A stretch of 64,000 bases of DNA from Cavenderia fasciculata (Eukaryota; Evosea; Eumycetozoa; Acytosteliales; Cavenderiaceae). The position numbers and the translations under genes are program-made. Numbering within the stretch: position 1 is the first letter of the stretch; each line of letters starts with the position of its first letter. The stretch is taken from NCBI RefSeq assembly GCF_000203815.1, contig NW_004457723.1, forward strand, positions 1,550,001 to 1,614,000. Direction: 5' to 3'. Shown piece after piece: positions 20,733-32,400 of this stretch. The notes under the pieces are model-generated. The model had not been told where the DNA came from and did not search any database. It saw only the letters and a list, made by a program, of their open reading frames with translations.

Positions 20733-21440
20733 ATGGAATCAATTTTAGAAAACTTTGTAGAGGTTACACTTGTACCTTCTGCAGTATGTGTATTTGTGTT
20801 TTTTGCAACATGTATTACATTCGATCTTATTGCAGCCAACAAGACATTAAGAAAAAAGTTTATGATTCAACAAGTAACAGAAACACCTGAAAAGATCAAA
20901 GAGATGATCAGTGTGGCAATGAGAAACCTCTTTGTCGGCATGATCATTTTGTTTTTGTTACATCCATTACACAAGCTCATCATTACCGTCGGAGATTATG
21001 ATGTGCTCAAGGAACTTGGTGTATTAGTAGTCATGCTCTTTTTGGCAGACGCAGACTTTTATTGGAGTCACAGACTCTTGCATCACAAATACTTTTATGC
21101 CAGTTGTCACAAGCTCCATCACTCGTGCAAGCATCCAGTACCATGGACAAGTCTCTATGTCGATTGGGGAGAGTTTTTTATTGCCATTCTCTCTAGTTTC
21201 TTGGTGCCACTCTGGACTGCCCCTCTACTTGGTCTCCATCCACACTACTACACCTACAGTTTGTACTTGTTGGTCATCACCTTTTCATTGGTCATGTCAC
21301 ATGATGGCATGGAATTGCCTTTCCTATCGGCCACCCATCATGACGAACATCACCTTTTATTCACTGGTAACTATGGTTCGAGAATCGGTCTTTGGGATGT
21401 ATTATGTTCTACAACAATCAAATCTAAAAAATCAAATTAA
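20733..21440 (+). CDS. Fatty-acid hydroxylase/sterol desaturase superfamily membrane enzyme
   Basis: A single exon of 235 residues. The N-terminal half has two or three membrane helices (VPSAVCVFVFFATCITF, LFVGMIILFLLHPL). The histidine boxes of the di-iron membrane-bound hydroxylase family are clear: SHRLLHHKYFY, then CHKLHHSCKHP, then SHDGMELPFLSATHHDEHH. The protein should bind two irons at the cytosolic face of the ER and hydroxylate or desaturate a lipid or sterol using oxygen. At 235 residues it is compact for the family but has all the His boxes. The exact substrate (C4 sterol, sphingoid base or fatty acid) cannot be told. The next gene starts only 110 bp downstream on the same strand. 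Confidence 0.9.
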   Translation: MESILENFVEVTLVPSAVCVFVFFATCITFDLIAANKTLRKKFMIQQVTETPEKIKEMISVAMRNLFVGMIILFLLHPLHKLIITVGDYDVLKELGVLVVMLFLADADFYWSHRLLHHKYFYASCHKLHHSCKHPVPWTSLYVDWGEFFIAILSSFLVPLWTAPLLGLHPHYYTYSLYLLVITFSLVMSHDGMELPFLSATHHDEHHLLFTGNYGSRIGLWDVLCSTTIKSKKSN

Positions 21441-21550
21441 TAAATTAATAATCAAACAATTACAAAACATAACAATGACATTCTTTTCTTTTTTAAACAA
21501 TTTCTATTTTATTATTTTAATATTATCTTTAATTGGATTGAATATTCGTA

Positions 21551-22711
21551 ATGTTTAAGAGTGGATCAATTAGAGATCAAGAAATATTAGATACACTCGA
21601 ATTAAATAAAGAATATGTAAAGTCATTATTAAATAACAATGGTCTTCAACAACAAAGATCTGTAGTACTCAACAGTAACAACAATGATAATGATAAAGGA
21701 ACAATCTCTTCAACGACAACTACTACAAAGGATGATAAAACAGTTGATGATCATGAATTGATGATGAGAGATAGAGGTACTGGTAGAAACTTTAGTCCTA
21801 GTATTGGTTATCTTCAAAATGTAATACACCATATGGTCGATCACAACACTTATCTTACAGATCAAGAATCAAAATTGTACAATTCAACAACAACAAATAA
21901 CAACAAGAATCGTAATGATGATCATACTCCTTTTAAACAAGGTCGTTCCTCTTCATCATCTTCATCTTCAACTTTATTCTCTCCTTATTCAAGACATCAA
22001 GACAATCATAAAAGAAGTAGAAACGTTCAAAGAAGAGAACCAACATCACAGTATGATAGAGAAAGAGATGAATACAACAAAAAGAGAGAGCAGACATATA
22101 ATAATCGAATGAAATCAATGCTCCAACCATCCCCATCTTCAACAACAACAACAACAAAAAGAGATCGTGACGATAATTATTATTACAACTCCTCTGAAGA
22201 TGATCATTATAGTGATGATTATTCAATGGATTCTGGTTATGATGACAATGACGACGACGAGATCCCAGAGATATTGACAAGAACTCAAGTAAGAGGTAGA
22301 GGAAGGATTGGAAGCAGAGCCAATGATGAACAAAAAGATAAGGAATTGTTGTACAGATTAAAAGACAATTATGGAATTAATTTAGATGTGTATGGACCAT
22401 CGGAAAGAAGAAGTAGAAGTAGGACAAGAAGTAGGAGTCCAAGTCAAAATAGGTTTAGAAGTAAGAGTCCAATAAGCAAAAGAGATCGTCACAAGACCCG
22501 CCAAGATCTAGATTGGAAATCTTCAAGTACAAAAAGAAAAGAAAGGAAATCGAGTCGATCAAGAAGTACTTCGTCATCATCATCAAGTGACGGTAGTAGT
22601 GAAGATGAAAAGAAAAAAAGAAAGAAAAGAAAAGAAAGGAAAAGAGAAAAAAGAAAAAAGAAAAAGAGTAAAAGGAAAAATAAATCAACAGATGGCAGCA
22701 ACAAGGACTAA
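21551..22711 (+). CDS. RS/Lys-rich nuclear protein, possible splicing-associated factor
   Basis: A single exon of 386 residues. A short ordered-looking N-terminus (RDQEILDTLELNKEYVKSLL and later GRNFSPSIGYLQNVIHHMV) is followed by Asp/Ser/Tyr-rich sequence. Then come RRSRSRTRSRSPSQNRFRSK and an RSRSTSSSSSSDGSSEDEKK tract, and an extremely Lys/Arg-rich end. Alternating Arg-Ser dipeptides and a basic tail are typical of RS-domain proteins of the spliceosome or related nuclear speckle factors. No RNA-recognition motif is present, so I cannot assign a particular factor. Its stop is only 78 bp from the stop of giant gene A on the opposite strand, so 3' UTRs probably overlap. Confidence 0.75.
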   Translation: MFKSGSIRDQEILDTLELNKEYVKSLLNNNGLQQQRSVVLNSNNNDNDKGTISSTTTTTKDDKTVDDHELMMRDRGTGRNFSPSIGYLQNVIHHMVDHNTYLTDQESKLYNSTTTNNNKNRNDDHTPFKQGRSSSSSSSSTLFSPYSRHQDNHKRSRNVQRREPTSQYDRERDEYNKKREQTYNNRMKSMLQPSPSSTTTTTKRDRDDNYYYNSSEDDHYSDDYSMDSGYDDNDDDEIPEILTRTQVRGRGRIGSRANDEQKDKELLYRLKDNYGINLDVYGPSERRSRSRTRSRSPSQNRFRSKSPISKRDRHKTRQDLDWKSSSTKRKERKSSRSRSTSSSSSSDGSSEDEKKKRKKRKERKREKRKKKKSKRKNKSTDGSNKD

Positions 22712-22789
22712 GCCCCCTAAAGTAATTGATCGACAATGATTATGATTAATTGTAAAACATTATATATTTATTTTTATTGATTGGGAATT

Positions 22790-23490
22790 TTATTCGAAAA
22801 TGGTTCTATTGTAAGCAGATTTGAATAATAGACGATGAGATAAACTAAAGACTGATAAAGTTTCAGAGTCTGATTCCATTTCATTCTCGAGGAATTCGTA
22901 ATCGTCAACACCAATTTCATTTAGGGCTTCATGAATTTTGGGCAGCGAGGATTTCTTGAATCCAATATTGTCAACCCATTCCACGAATTCTTGGTAACTT
23001 TGGATTGGAGTTCGTTGCTGGCGTCGTTCCTCAGCGTTGTTCCAAATGAGATTAAAATGGTTTTGAGACAAACGAGATGAGAATTTAGATTGAATACCAT
23101 TCCCATCTTCGTCCATAAATGCAAACAAAATATCAAAAGTGTCTATAGAATTGCTTTCGAGATCCATGATAATTTGGTCGGCAATATTGTTTTCATTTGG
23201 AAGGTATGCTCTGATCCAATTAAATATATCTTCATTTCCGAAAACCTTGGGTCTTTGTTGACATCGTGTCTCGGCATCTCTCCAAATATAGTTGAATTTG
23301 GCTGCTTTCAAACGAGATGAGAATTTAGATTTTATCTTCTCGAGATCCTGGTCCATCGCCGAAAACAACTGTTCAAACGTGTCAATGCCTTCTGTTTGTA
23401 GATCTGAAATGATTTCATCAATACAGGCATCATTTTTGAGGGTATCTTTGATCCAACCAAAGAGCTCTTCATTTTTAAATATTAAAGTGG
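22790..23490 (-). other. Two-and-a-half SAM-like helical repeats at the giant's C-terminus
   Basis: The end of gene A holds two copies of a roughly 77-residue unit. Copy 1 runs from FKNEELFGWIKDTL through IDTFEQLFSAMDQDLEKI to FSSRLKAAKFNYIWRDAE. Copy 2 runs from FGNEDIFNWIRAYL through IDTFDILFAFMDEDG to FSSRLSQNHFNLIWNNAE. A third, more divergent unit follows (SYQEFVEWVDNIGFKKSSL, VDDYEFLENE, LSVFSLSHRLLFKSA). The W-at-start, I-D-T/D-D-Y-x-x-L/F and final S-x-R-x-x-x pattern resembles SAM domains, which polymerise or bind partners. Confidence 0.6.
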
Positions 23491-26400
23491 CTCGCTTGAC
23501 AAGTGGTGTGGATTGCAGATGACTTGATTTGGATGATAAAGAAATATCTTGTTGTTGGTTGGTCAACGTTGTTTTATATCCTTGGATAAAAATTTTACTG
23601 TTGGGTTGGGAACTTAATTGTTTCTTTGGAGGATTGTATGTTGGACTTTTCAATTTCTCTGGTGTTTCATTGACAATAGGTGTGACGGCTTCAGGGGTTG
23701 ATATCTTGTGCTCGTGTACTTTTTCATAAATCAACAACACACAATTTCTTGATAGACTCTCTTCAATGTTTGAAGTAATCACACTGTTAGTGGTTGCACA
23801 TCTAAGATGAATATCTTGTTCTCGATGTTTGATATATAATACTGGTTTTTCTTTGTTGCTCAGGTCCTTTTCACGACACTAGATAAAGTTAAGAATAAAT
23901 AATTGGCCACTGATTTGATTTTAAATATTTGATTGTTATATACATACTAGAATTGATTGAATATTATACTCATAAATGATTCCAGAGGAATTATGGTATT
24001 CATCCAATTTAATAGTCTCTTGATATTGTAAATGATGTTTTTCCTTTTCATTATTATCTCTCTTGAAACTGACAAACAAATATTGTGGAGCTTCCATTAA
24101 TCGTTTGATTTGATTGACTGTCCCACATTGTTTGCAACTATAATATTTAAGAAAAGTATGTGTTAAAATATATATTCCTCATAGCCAATGATTTGATTAA
24201 CTTACAAGAATGTATTTGAACTTTGATCTTTAGCAATGTCTTTGATTAGATCTTGGACATTGGTATCTTGACGTAATGGTAATACTCTTTCAAAGAGCAT
24301 ACTTTCATTTCTTTGACTGTCTGGAACTGTTGCTTTACATTTACCACAAATCGATTGAATCTTTGCACTGTAAAGTTTCTTGATACCATTATCATTTTCC
24401 ATTTGAGCCAGTATTGACAATATTTGAATCAATAAATCACCTGGTAATGTAAATGTTACAATTGAGAATTGTAGATAAAGTTTAGAGATATCAATCGGAG
24501 ATGTTTGGTTCTTTTGACATCTTGACCAGAATCTTTGAAAGAGTGAGGAGAGTGGTCCCAAGTCTTTTTGTTTGGAGATCATCATTGGGATGTTGTGATT
24601 GGCATATCTGATCCAATTGAATAGACAATGAACAATGTCTACATTCTTGATTGGAAGAATTGGTCTGAGACTAAAATTGAATTCATTTTCAATGGCTTGC
24701 TCCTCTTCTTCCTCTTTGGTATCATCCTCGTCCAAGAAACAATAATTGTTATCATAATATTTGAAATTGAGTTCTGGATTTTTCTTTTCCTGCTCTTCTT
24801 CCCCTTCCCCTTGTTTTTCCTCTATTGTTAATACTTCTTCATCTGATTCATCGAGTTGTTGTTTGGTTTTCTCTTCCTCTTCTTTTTCTTTTAGTTTCTT
24901 TGTGTGATCGTTGAATTGAGTGATAAATGGTTCGTTGTATTCTTTGATTTGGTTTTGACTGTTTTGAGAATCCAAATAGAGAATTGAAAGGATTTCATGT
25001 AATGTTCTCATAAAGTATGCATAGTATGACATTGGAAGAGTTGGTGATGTCATCTCTTCAACTTTGATGAAATCCAATGGCGTACTTGAGTTGTTGATAT
25101 GTGAGAATAAGAGTTTGAGGTGATGGTCTGGTTGTGACTTTTTGATATCATTGATGCATTCTTGAGAACATAAATCTTGAACAATACCTTTGAGATATTG
25201 GATACCTTTGTATATCTGTAGTCCACCACCACCACTGATGGCTGTAATATAATAATTCTTCATCTGATTTAAGTGATCGATGAAGTCTGGATTTGGATCA
25301 GTTGGTTCTTTGGTTACATTTGAGTACAAATAACCATAGGAGAGATATCCTTGAATTACAATGTCTGCCAATGTCTTGATGTTGTTGATCTTAATGCTCT
25401 CCAACAATTTAGTGATTTGGGATGGGATGTTGGTGTTGTCAATTCCAAACTTTGAGTTGAAATGCATGATTGGAAGACCGATATCTTCAGCATCCTTTTC
25501 CTTGTGAACCAATCGAGTAATGGTTGATACCAAACTATTGGCAAATGATTCCAACTTGACTGAACTCAATTTAGATCGACATGTTGCTGTGATTGGAGCA
25601 AAGATGGACACTTCTATTTCATGAGCATAAATCCTTGATTCCAATTGATCTTTCATATCTATCAAGTTTTTGATTGGTTCTGGAACGAGTCGAGAGTGTG
25701 GAAGCTTTTCAATGGTTTGATCTTTGGATTCAGTAACTCTTTTGAATGGGAATTCACCAGTAAAGTTCTTGAGTTGTCGACCAGTACTCTTTCCAGATGC
25801 AAATTTGTAGATCAACTTTTGTTGAATGAGTGCCAAGTTTGGATGGAAATTGGTTCGTTGGAATTGGTGGTAATGAGAGACTGATTCGATGAGGAACTTT
25901 TGATAGTCTGCAACTTCAAAGTTGGATCCCAACAAGAGATAGTTGTCTCCATAGTCGAATGGTATTTCACCAATATCCATTGTTTGCAATCTATCTGTCA
26001 TTTTTTCGAGAATAGATGCAAATAGGGCTGACTTTGGAGCAATAGTAATCTTTGATACAACCTTTCCTTGGGTATCGGTCATCCAATTGTTAATCAGTCT
26101 AATAATTTCACCACCTCCATTTTTAAGCTCTGGCATGTTGATTAGTTGACTGACTAGTGTGGTATCATCGATTGGTGGAATGATCTTTTCGTATTCTGGA
26201 CGAGCACGACAACCACCTTCTGAGAACATTGAGATGTCTGGTGATTTCAATCCAACTTGATTTCAATTTGTTCCATGATTTGGTCATTTCTTCAATGTTG
26301 GATTCATCTTCGATATTTTGATTCTTGAGATATTCTATACATTCCGAGATTGTATTGTTTGTATAATTCTCTGGTAATCTTCTTGCAAACATTTGATAGA

Positions 26401-29400
26401 ACAACTTGAGGAAACGAATCAGATTCTTGAAATATTTGCTGATGCAAATAGCTGATACATTCTTTGTGAAATACATTAACAAGTCCATATCCTTGGGTGA
26501 CCCGTCTGTTTGACTTTCTTCAATAACAAACTGATTGACCAAGTTGTTAAAGATTGATTGGTATTCATAGAGTGGTGATGAAAATACGTTGGTGAGGTTT
26601 TGACGAATTGAGGCGATGAGGCTGTTGGCAACATAACCTTGGAGACGATCTGCTTTGAGTTGTGCGTATTGTGATCTGACATTCTTGATCATTTCAGTGA
26701 GATAGTTTTCATAGACGACCACTTCAGTGTGACCTGCAAAGGTTGACTTTTTATGAGGAGCACGTGAGTCGTAACAATCATTCCAAATGCTGTAGAGCAA
26801 CTCAGACACGAAATGGTCAGCTTCGATCTTGTCGTCGATGATTTCCTTTGTATTAATGATGTGGCTGAACGATGTTAATGCACGGGAATGAATATAGTCA
26901 ACCAACTTTTTGTGAGAGGGTCCACCAAATTTAGGTTCGAAAAAGTCATCACCGTTGACAAAATGACGTTCTTTTTTGTTGATCAACTTTTCGTAAACTC
27001 CTTCATCGCAAATTGAAACATACCATGCAAACGAACTCCAAAAAGTGACACCAACCAAGATTTTGTTGAGGTAATTGTTATTCATACAATCAGCTTTGGG
27101 TTCGATACCAATCTCGTACTGCATACCACAGTCTCTGAACATACCATCACAGGCAGGATAATATTCCCCAGCGACCAAGAATGGGTTATTGTCAACCATG
27201 TGGTAGAGATATGAATTGTTGTTTGAACCAATGGCAATGGCAACACTATTGACCCATATATGTCTGGCTGATGTATCTTGAGGTGAATCATCCTTTGTCA
27301 TGAGAAGTCTGTCAAACACGACAGTTGAATCAAATTGTGCGACAAGAATCTTGTTGAAAAGTGGAGTATATTTGGCAAGTGAGAGTTTATCTATGACTGA
27401 TTGTTTGAGTTGTCGTTTGATGAATTGGGTTTGAGGTGCTTTTTTTTCTTGATACATTTGATATGATATCAAAAAGAGAGACATTCTAAAGAATCCTTGT
27501 TGTTTAGTTGTTCCACTGTTGTGTGCCAATACTTCATTGAATGCATCCAATGAACAATCACAAACTGATTTCAATATCTTGTTGTAAACAATACCATCTG
27601 GTGAGTCTGGGTAATATACAAATGGTAAGAGACCTAGATTTGGAATGTTTTCAGCAGTGATATGGAATTCAGCCAATCCAAGTAGTTCAAGGAGTTTTTG
27701 GTTTCCGACAAGCTGAATCAATGTCGACTCATTTTGGATCTTGTTGAAAAAGAATATTCTATTCCAAATGCAACTGATTTGTGCTGTCTTTTCTTTGGTG
27801 TCCTCCAAATAAAGTAGGTCTTTGATAATTTGACCAAATGCTTTGTTCTCTGTTAGATTGAGACCTTCGACAAACGTATCCAATGATGATTCTTTGGCCA
27901 ACATGCTTGTAAATACTTCTAAATTAGTGGTATTGAGTGCAAGAAGTTCAATCTTTGACATTGCATCTGTCTTTTTACAGAGATTGAGCCAATGGTCAAC
28001 CAGTTCTGATTGTTTGGTGTCATCGAATCGTACTTTGTGTTCTTGAACAAAGTTGTAATAGATTGCATCGATCAATGGTGGGTTTCTTGGATATTGATTA
28101 AACTCTTCAATGTTCATCTTGAAGAATGCAAGAACTTGATCTGAAGGAATGAGCATGTCTGTTGATGTTGTAAATTCTGTGCTCTGTGATGAACATAAAG
28201 AAAGCATCACTGGATTGGCTTGGATCTCTAGATTGACAAACTTGGCATTGATTAGCTCTCTGTAATGTGTTTTGAGAGCTGGAATTGGTCGATGGAATGC
28301 AATGATATTACATAACCAACCAAATGGTATCTTTTTGAGATAATCTCTGTGTTGTTCAAATGAACCATCGATATTGATAATGCTGAGGAAATCTGTGAGG
28401 ATGGACTCTGAGTGAGATAAAGGTCCGATAACATCCAAATAACAACTAATATCAAATGAATTAAAGTTGTTTGAGAATTGGGTTGTGATTTCGAGGAGAC
28501 ACTTGTCCAACAATGTAATTGGTCTGACTGAGTTATAGATATGTTTCAAACGATCTGGAATATCGATATCATCAGCAGTCATTGCGATGTTCATTACCAA
28601 TTGATATACCATCGACAAGTATACGGCTTTGAGTTTGTCTTGTTTGTCCAATGTCTTGATCAATGATTCCAATGAAACTCGATTAAAGAGATCTGTCATT
28701 GATGACGCCCAATTCGATGTCCATTCTACAATATTATTTGGATCAATTGTTTTACCTTTAACAACATAATCGTAGATGATATCTATTGTTATTTGAGAGA
28801 ATGTTGATTTGATGGTCTCTGTGTTCTTGAGGTTTTTAGCAGTCAGTTGGTTGATGATCTTGTTGCCTGGTGATAGTTGTAAGAGTGGAGTGGTCATATT
28901 GTTGACAAAGTTGATGGTTGATGATCCAAAGTGATGTGCAACTGTGTATTGCAAGATACCAGAGTGCTTGACTGAGAATAAACTCTCCATTACTGCAATG
29001 AGTGATGAATCATTTCTGTCAATGTTGAGTGTGTACTTTATAAAGTCTGATTGATAAGCCATCAAAAGATTGTTATCAATGTATTCGACAACCCTTCCAA
29101 ATGGATCTTTCTTGACACACTTGACAAATAGATCATAGACGATGTCGATTTCAGGATCATTGCTTATTGTCGATTGTTTTTTTAGATTAGTTGATCGGTG
29201 GAGTACCTTTTCGAATAGTGATGAAAGGATTTGTGCAATCCAATGGTATAACGGAATAGATGTGTTGAGATCTTTGGATGGTGAACGAGAAAGAAGGATT
29301 GGTTCGTATCTTTGAGCGATATTGGATGATATCTTTGGTAGTTTGATACATTTGATGATTTCACATACCAATTGGCTGCTTGGTTCATCAAGTGATTCGA

Positions 29401-32400
29401 TTGATGGATATGATTGATAATTGGTCACCAATTTGAATACTTGTGAGATGACTGGATAGAAGTATGATTCCAATGAACTTTTGATTGAATCGATAAATGA
29501 ATGTGTCAACTTGCCAGTGAGAATCAAATCGGAAATGTTGGAGATAATCGTCATTAAAAGATCGTCTTCTGACCATTTGTTGGTGAATGATGTGACAACT
29601 GCTTTGTACCAAGATGAGTTTGCTCTGAATAGGTTCTCGATCATTTCACCACGACATTTAGATTCAAGGTAGAATAGTCTATGGTCATCCTCCATACCAA
29701 GGTAGTTGTTATTGCTTGCCAAGTTTGAGACAAGACGCAATTGAGTAAAGAACATTGATTCGAATGTGTCATGTAATGAAGTGGGATCTATTGGATAATC
29801 TAATCGATAAGCAGATGACAACCATGATCTGATGTTTGGATCCCATTCCATCAAATCTGAATCAATCTTGACTCCAAATGAATCGATATACATGTATTCT
29901 GTATCATTGAGGAAGATACTATTCAATTTGGCTTGATTTGACAATGAGAATTCAACTGGATAATGACAAATAGTCACCATAATCTTGGAGGATTGAGAGG
30001 TATCAAATTGTTCGTTGATAAAGTTGACTTGGTGTTGGTTGATTGATTCCATGTCTGCAATGACCAAACATATCTTTTGTCGGTCATCTTTGTTAAACTC
30101 GTTGATCATATCTTGACATTGTTGACTTGTCTTGATTGATGTCAGTTGAATGATTTGGAGTGTTGCCAATTTGTCAATCTCGAGTACTTGTTTGTCTTTC
30201 TCGGTTATAGACTGTAACAAGATATCATAGAATGATTTCATTGTTTTGTCAGATGCGATATCTTTGAGATGGTGTAATGTCAATGAAGATCGAGTGTACA
30301 AGATCCATCGATTGGAAACATTCTCGTTTTTGACAAACTTTTTGGAAAAGAGATCAGTGATGAAATGGAAGAGGTTAAAGTGTTCTTGACGAAGAAGGAA
30401 CTCTTCCACATATGATTTGGGCATCGATAGACATCTGAATACACTTTCAGGTCTTGCAATTTGTAATAATTTCCAGTTGAAAAGTCGGAATTCAAAATGA
30501 TCAACAGAGTTGAATGTGTTGGGTAGTTGAGCAACACCAACCAATGTATCAACTCGTTGTGGTTGGATGTTGATGGATCCAGATTCATAGAGTTTCTTGG
30601 CAATGGTGTAGATCAATGATGGGATGGTTCCAGTCTCTGAGAATCCACAAAGAAGTGACTCTGATGATCCAGTATGGAATTCGTTGACAAAGTGAGAGGC
30701 GGATGTCTTCATCTTTTCAAAGTATTCAATATGTTGTGGAAGGTTTTGAGAGATATAGTGGTCAACCATTGTGTTGATTGAAAGATGATACTTTTCAAAT
30801 CTGTTTAACCATGGTAATGGTGTTTGGGGAAGTCGAGATTGTGGCAAGTGGACAATAATCTTAAAGTCTGAATGTACTTGGCAGAATACTGTATGTGTAC
30901 CAAATGATACATTGGCCATTGTCAAGATCTTATCGTCATGTGGCATTTTGGTAAAGTAACGATTGAATACATCATAGAAACATGCATCAATCGATTGAGT
31001 ATTGACCAACACAACAGTTTCACCTTCTGACATTTCATTCTTGATTTGAGAGACAACATCGATCAAACTGCTGGTTTGTGTGTCGTTTTCGAATCCACCA
31101 ACTCTGATGACCTTGTGTTTGATACCTAATTCCTTGAGTACCATGAGTGATGATTCATTCTCGGTTGGATCGATTAACATGATGTATCTGAATGGACATG
31201 TTCCTGGATCTTCTGTTGGTTGTAACTTCTCTTGTAATGATTCTTGTATTCTGGTGATCGTGTTGTCATTTCTGTCATAGTCAGCATTGATAAATTGTTT
31301 TTGATTGTGGAAAGCCATTTCATCCATAAACATAGAAATGATTTTCTTCATCTGATCGGGTGGAACACCACCAAAGTTACGTTCGATACTCGTTGCCAAT
31401 ACTTGTGGACTGAGATAGTTGTTGTTTTGATGCATTCCTCTTGCCAAGTGATGTAAAAAGTAAACAAAATCTCGTTGATGGAACATATCTGGTTTGGTTG
31501 ATTTGGCAAATGTGTTGACCTTGTTGTAGGCGGAGCAGAGAGCTTTGGAAACGTCGATTTGATTGATGGTATTTTTATCCTTGAACAGACATCCTTTGAC
31601 CAACATCATCTTGTCATCATTGGAAATGGTTTGTGGGTGCATGAGCATCATCATACGACTTGTTTTAGCAGCATCGAGAATACGATTTGAAAGAATGATG
31701 ATTGATATCTCTGCTTCTGATTGATCAATCTTTTTTGCCAAATTATCGAGATAGTCGTGCATAATCTTCATGGGTGAGTCAAATTCATTGACAAGACCTG
31801 CTTCATCAAAGAATGCTGTTGCTCGTTTACCACCAGATATGTTGTACACCTTTTGACGGTTGATAGCATTTTCAAAGTTGTTCTTGATCTCTATATCGGT
31901 GGTGTGTGGTGTGCATTGGTAACGGAATGGATCTGCACCAACCATCAATCTCCAAGGTGATTCATTTCCTTTGATGGTGGTGGCTGTGTTGTCATTCTTG
32001 TTGGCATTGATATTGTTGAGTACAATAGTGAATGACAGTGTCTTTGAAGAACCTGGTGGTCCAACGATACAAATCGGAATACAAGTGTTGATTGATACGA
32101 CAATAGTAAATATATTGAGTTTGAGTGTATCTGTCAATGCAATACCAGCTGGTAGAGTAGTATATTCTGAACTGCAGAATGAGTTGATGACCTTGTTAAA
32201 CGCTCCTAAAAACCCAATGTTCTTGATACCAACTTTTCTAGGTGCCTCTTGACTTAAATATTCATTGAAACACCAAAGCATAGTCGAACGTGAAGCTGGA
32301 TCAACACGAATATAATAAGATAGTGCCATACTGACGATCATTGACCACCAATGAATGATTTCTTCTGAATTGTTTGTGTCTCCAATAGCAACATTGAGAA

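Noticed and set aside
26215-26230. Programmed +1 ribosomal frameshift in gene A
   Set aside because: The site has a Leu codon followed by an Arg codon, loosely like the yeast Ty1 signal, but gene B needs no shift and the rest of the context does not match.
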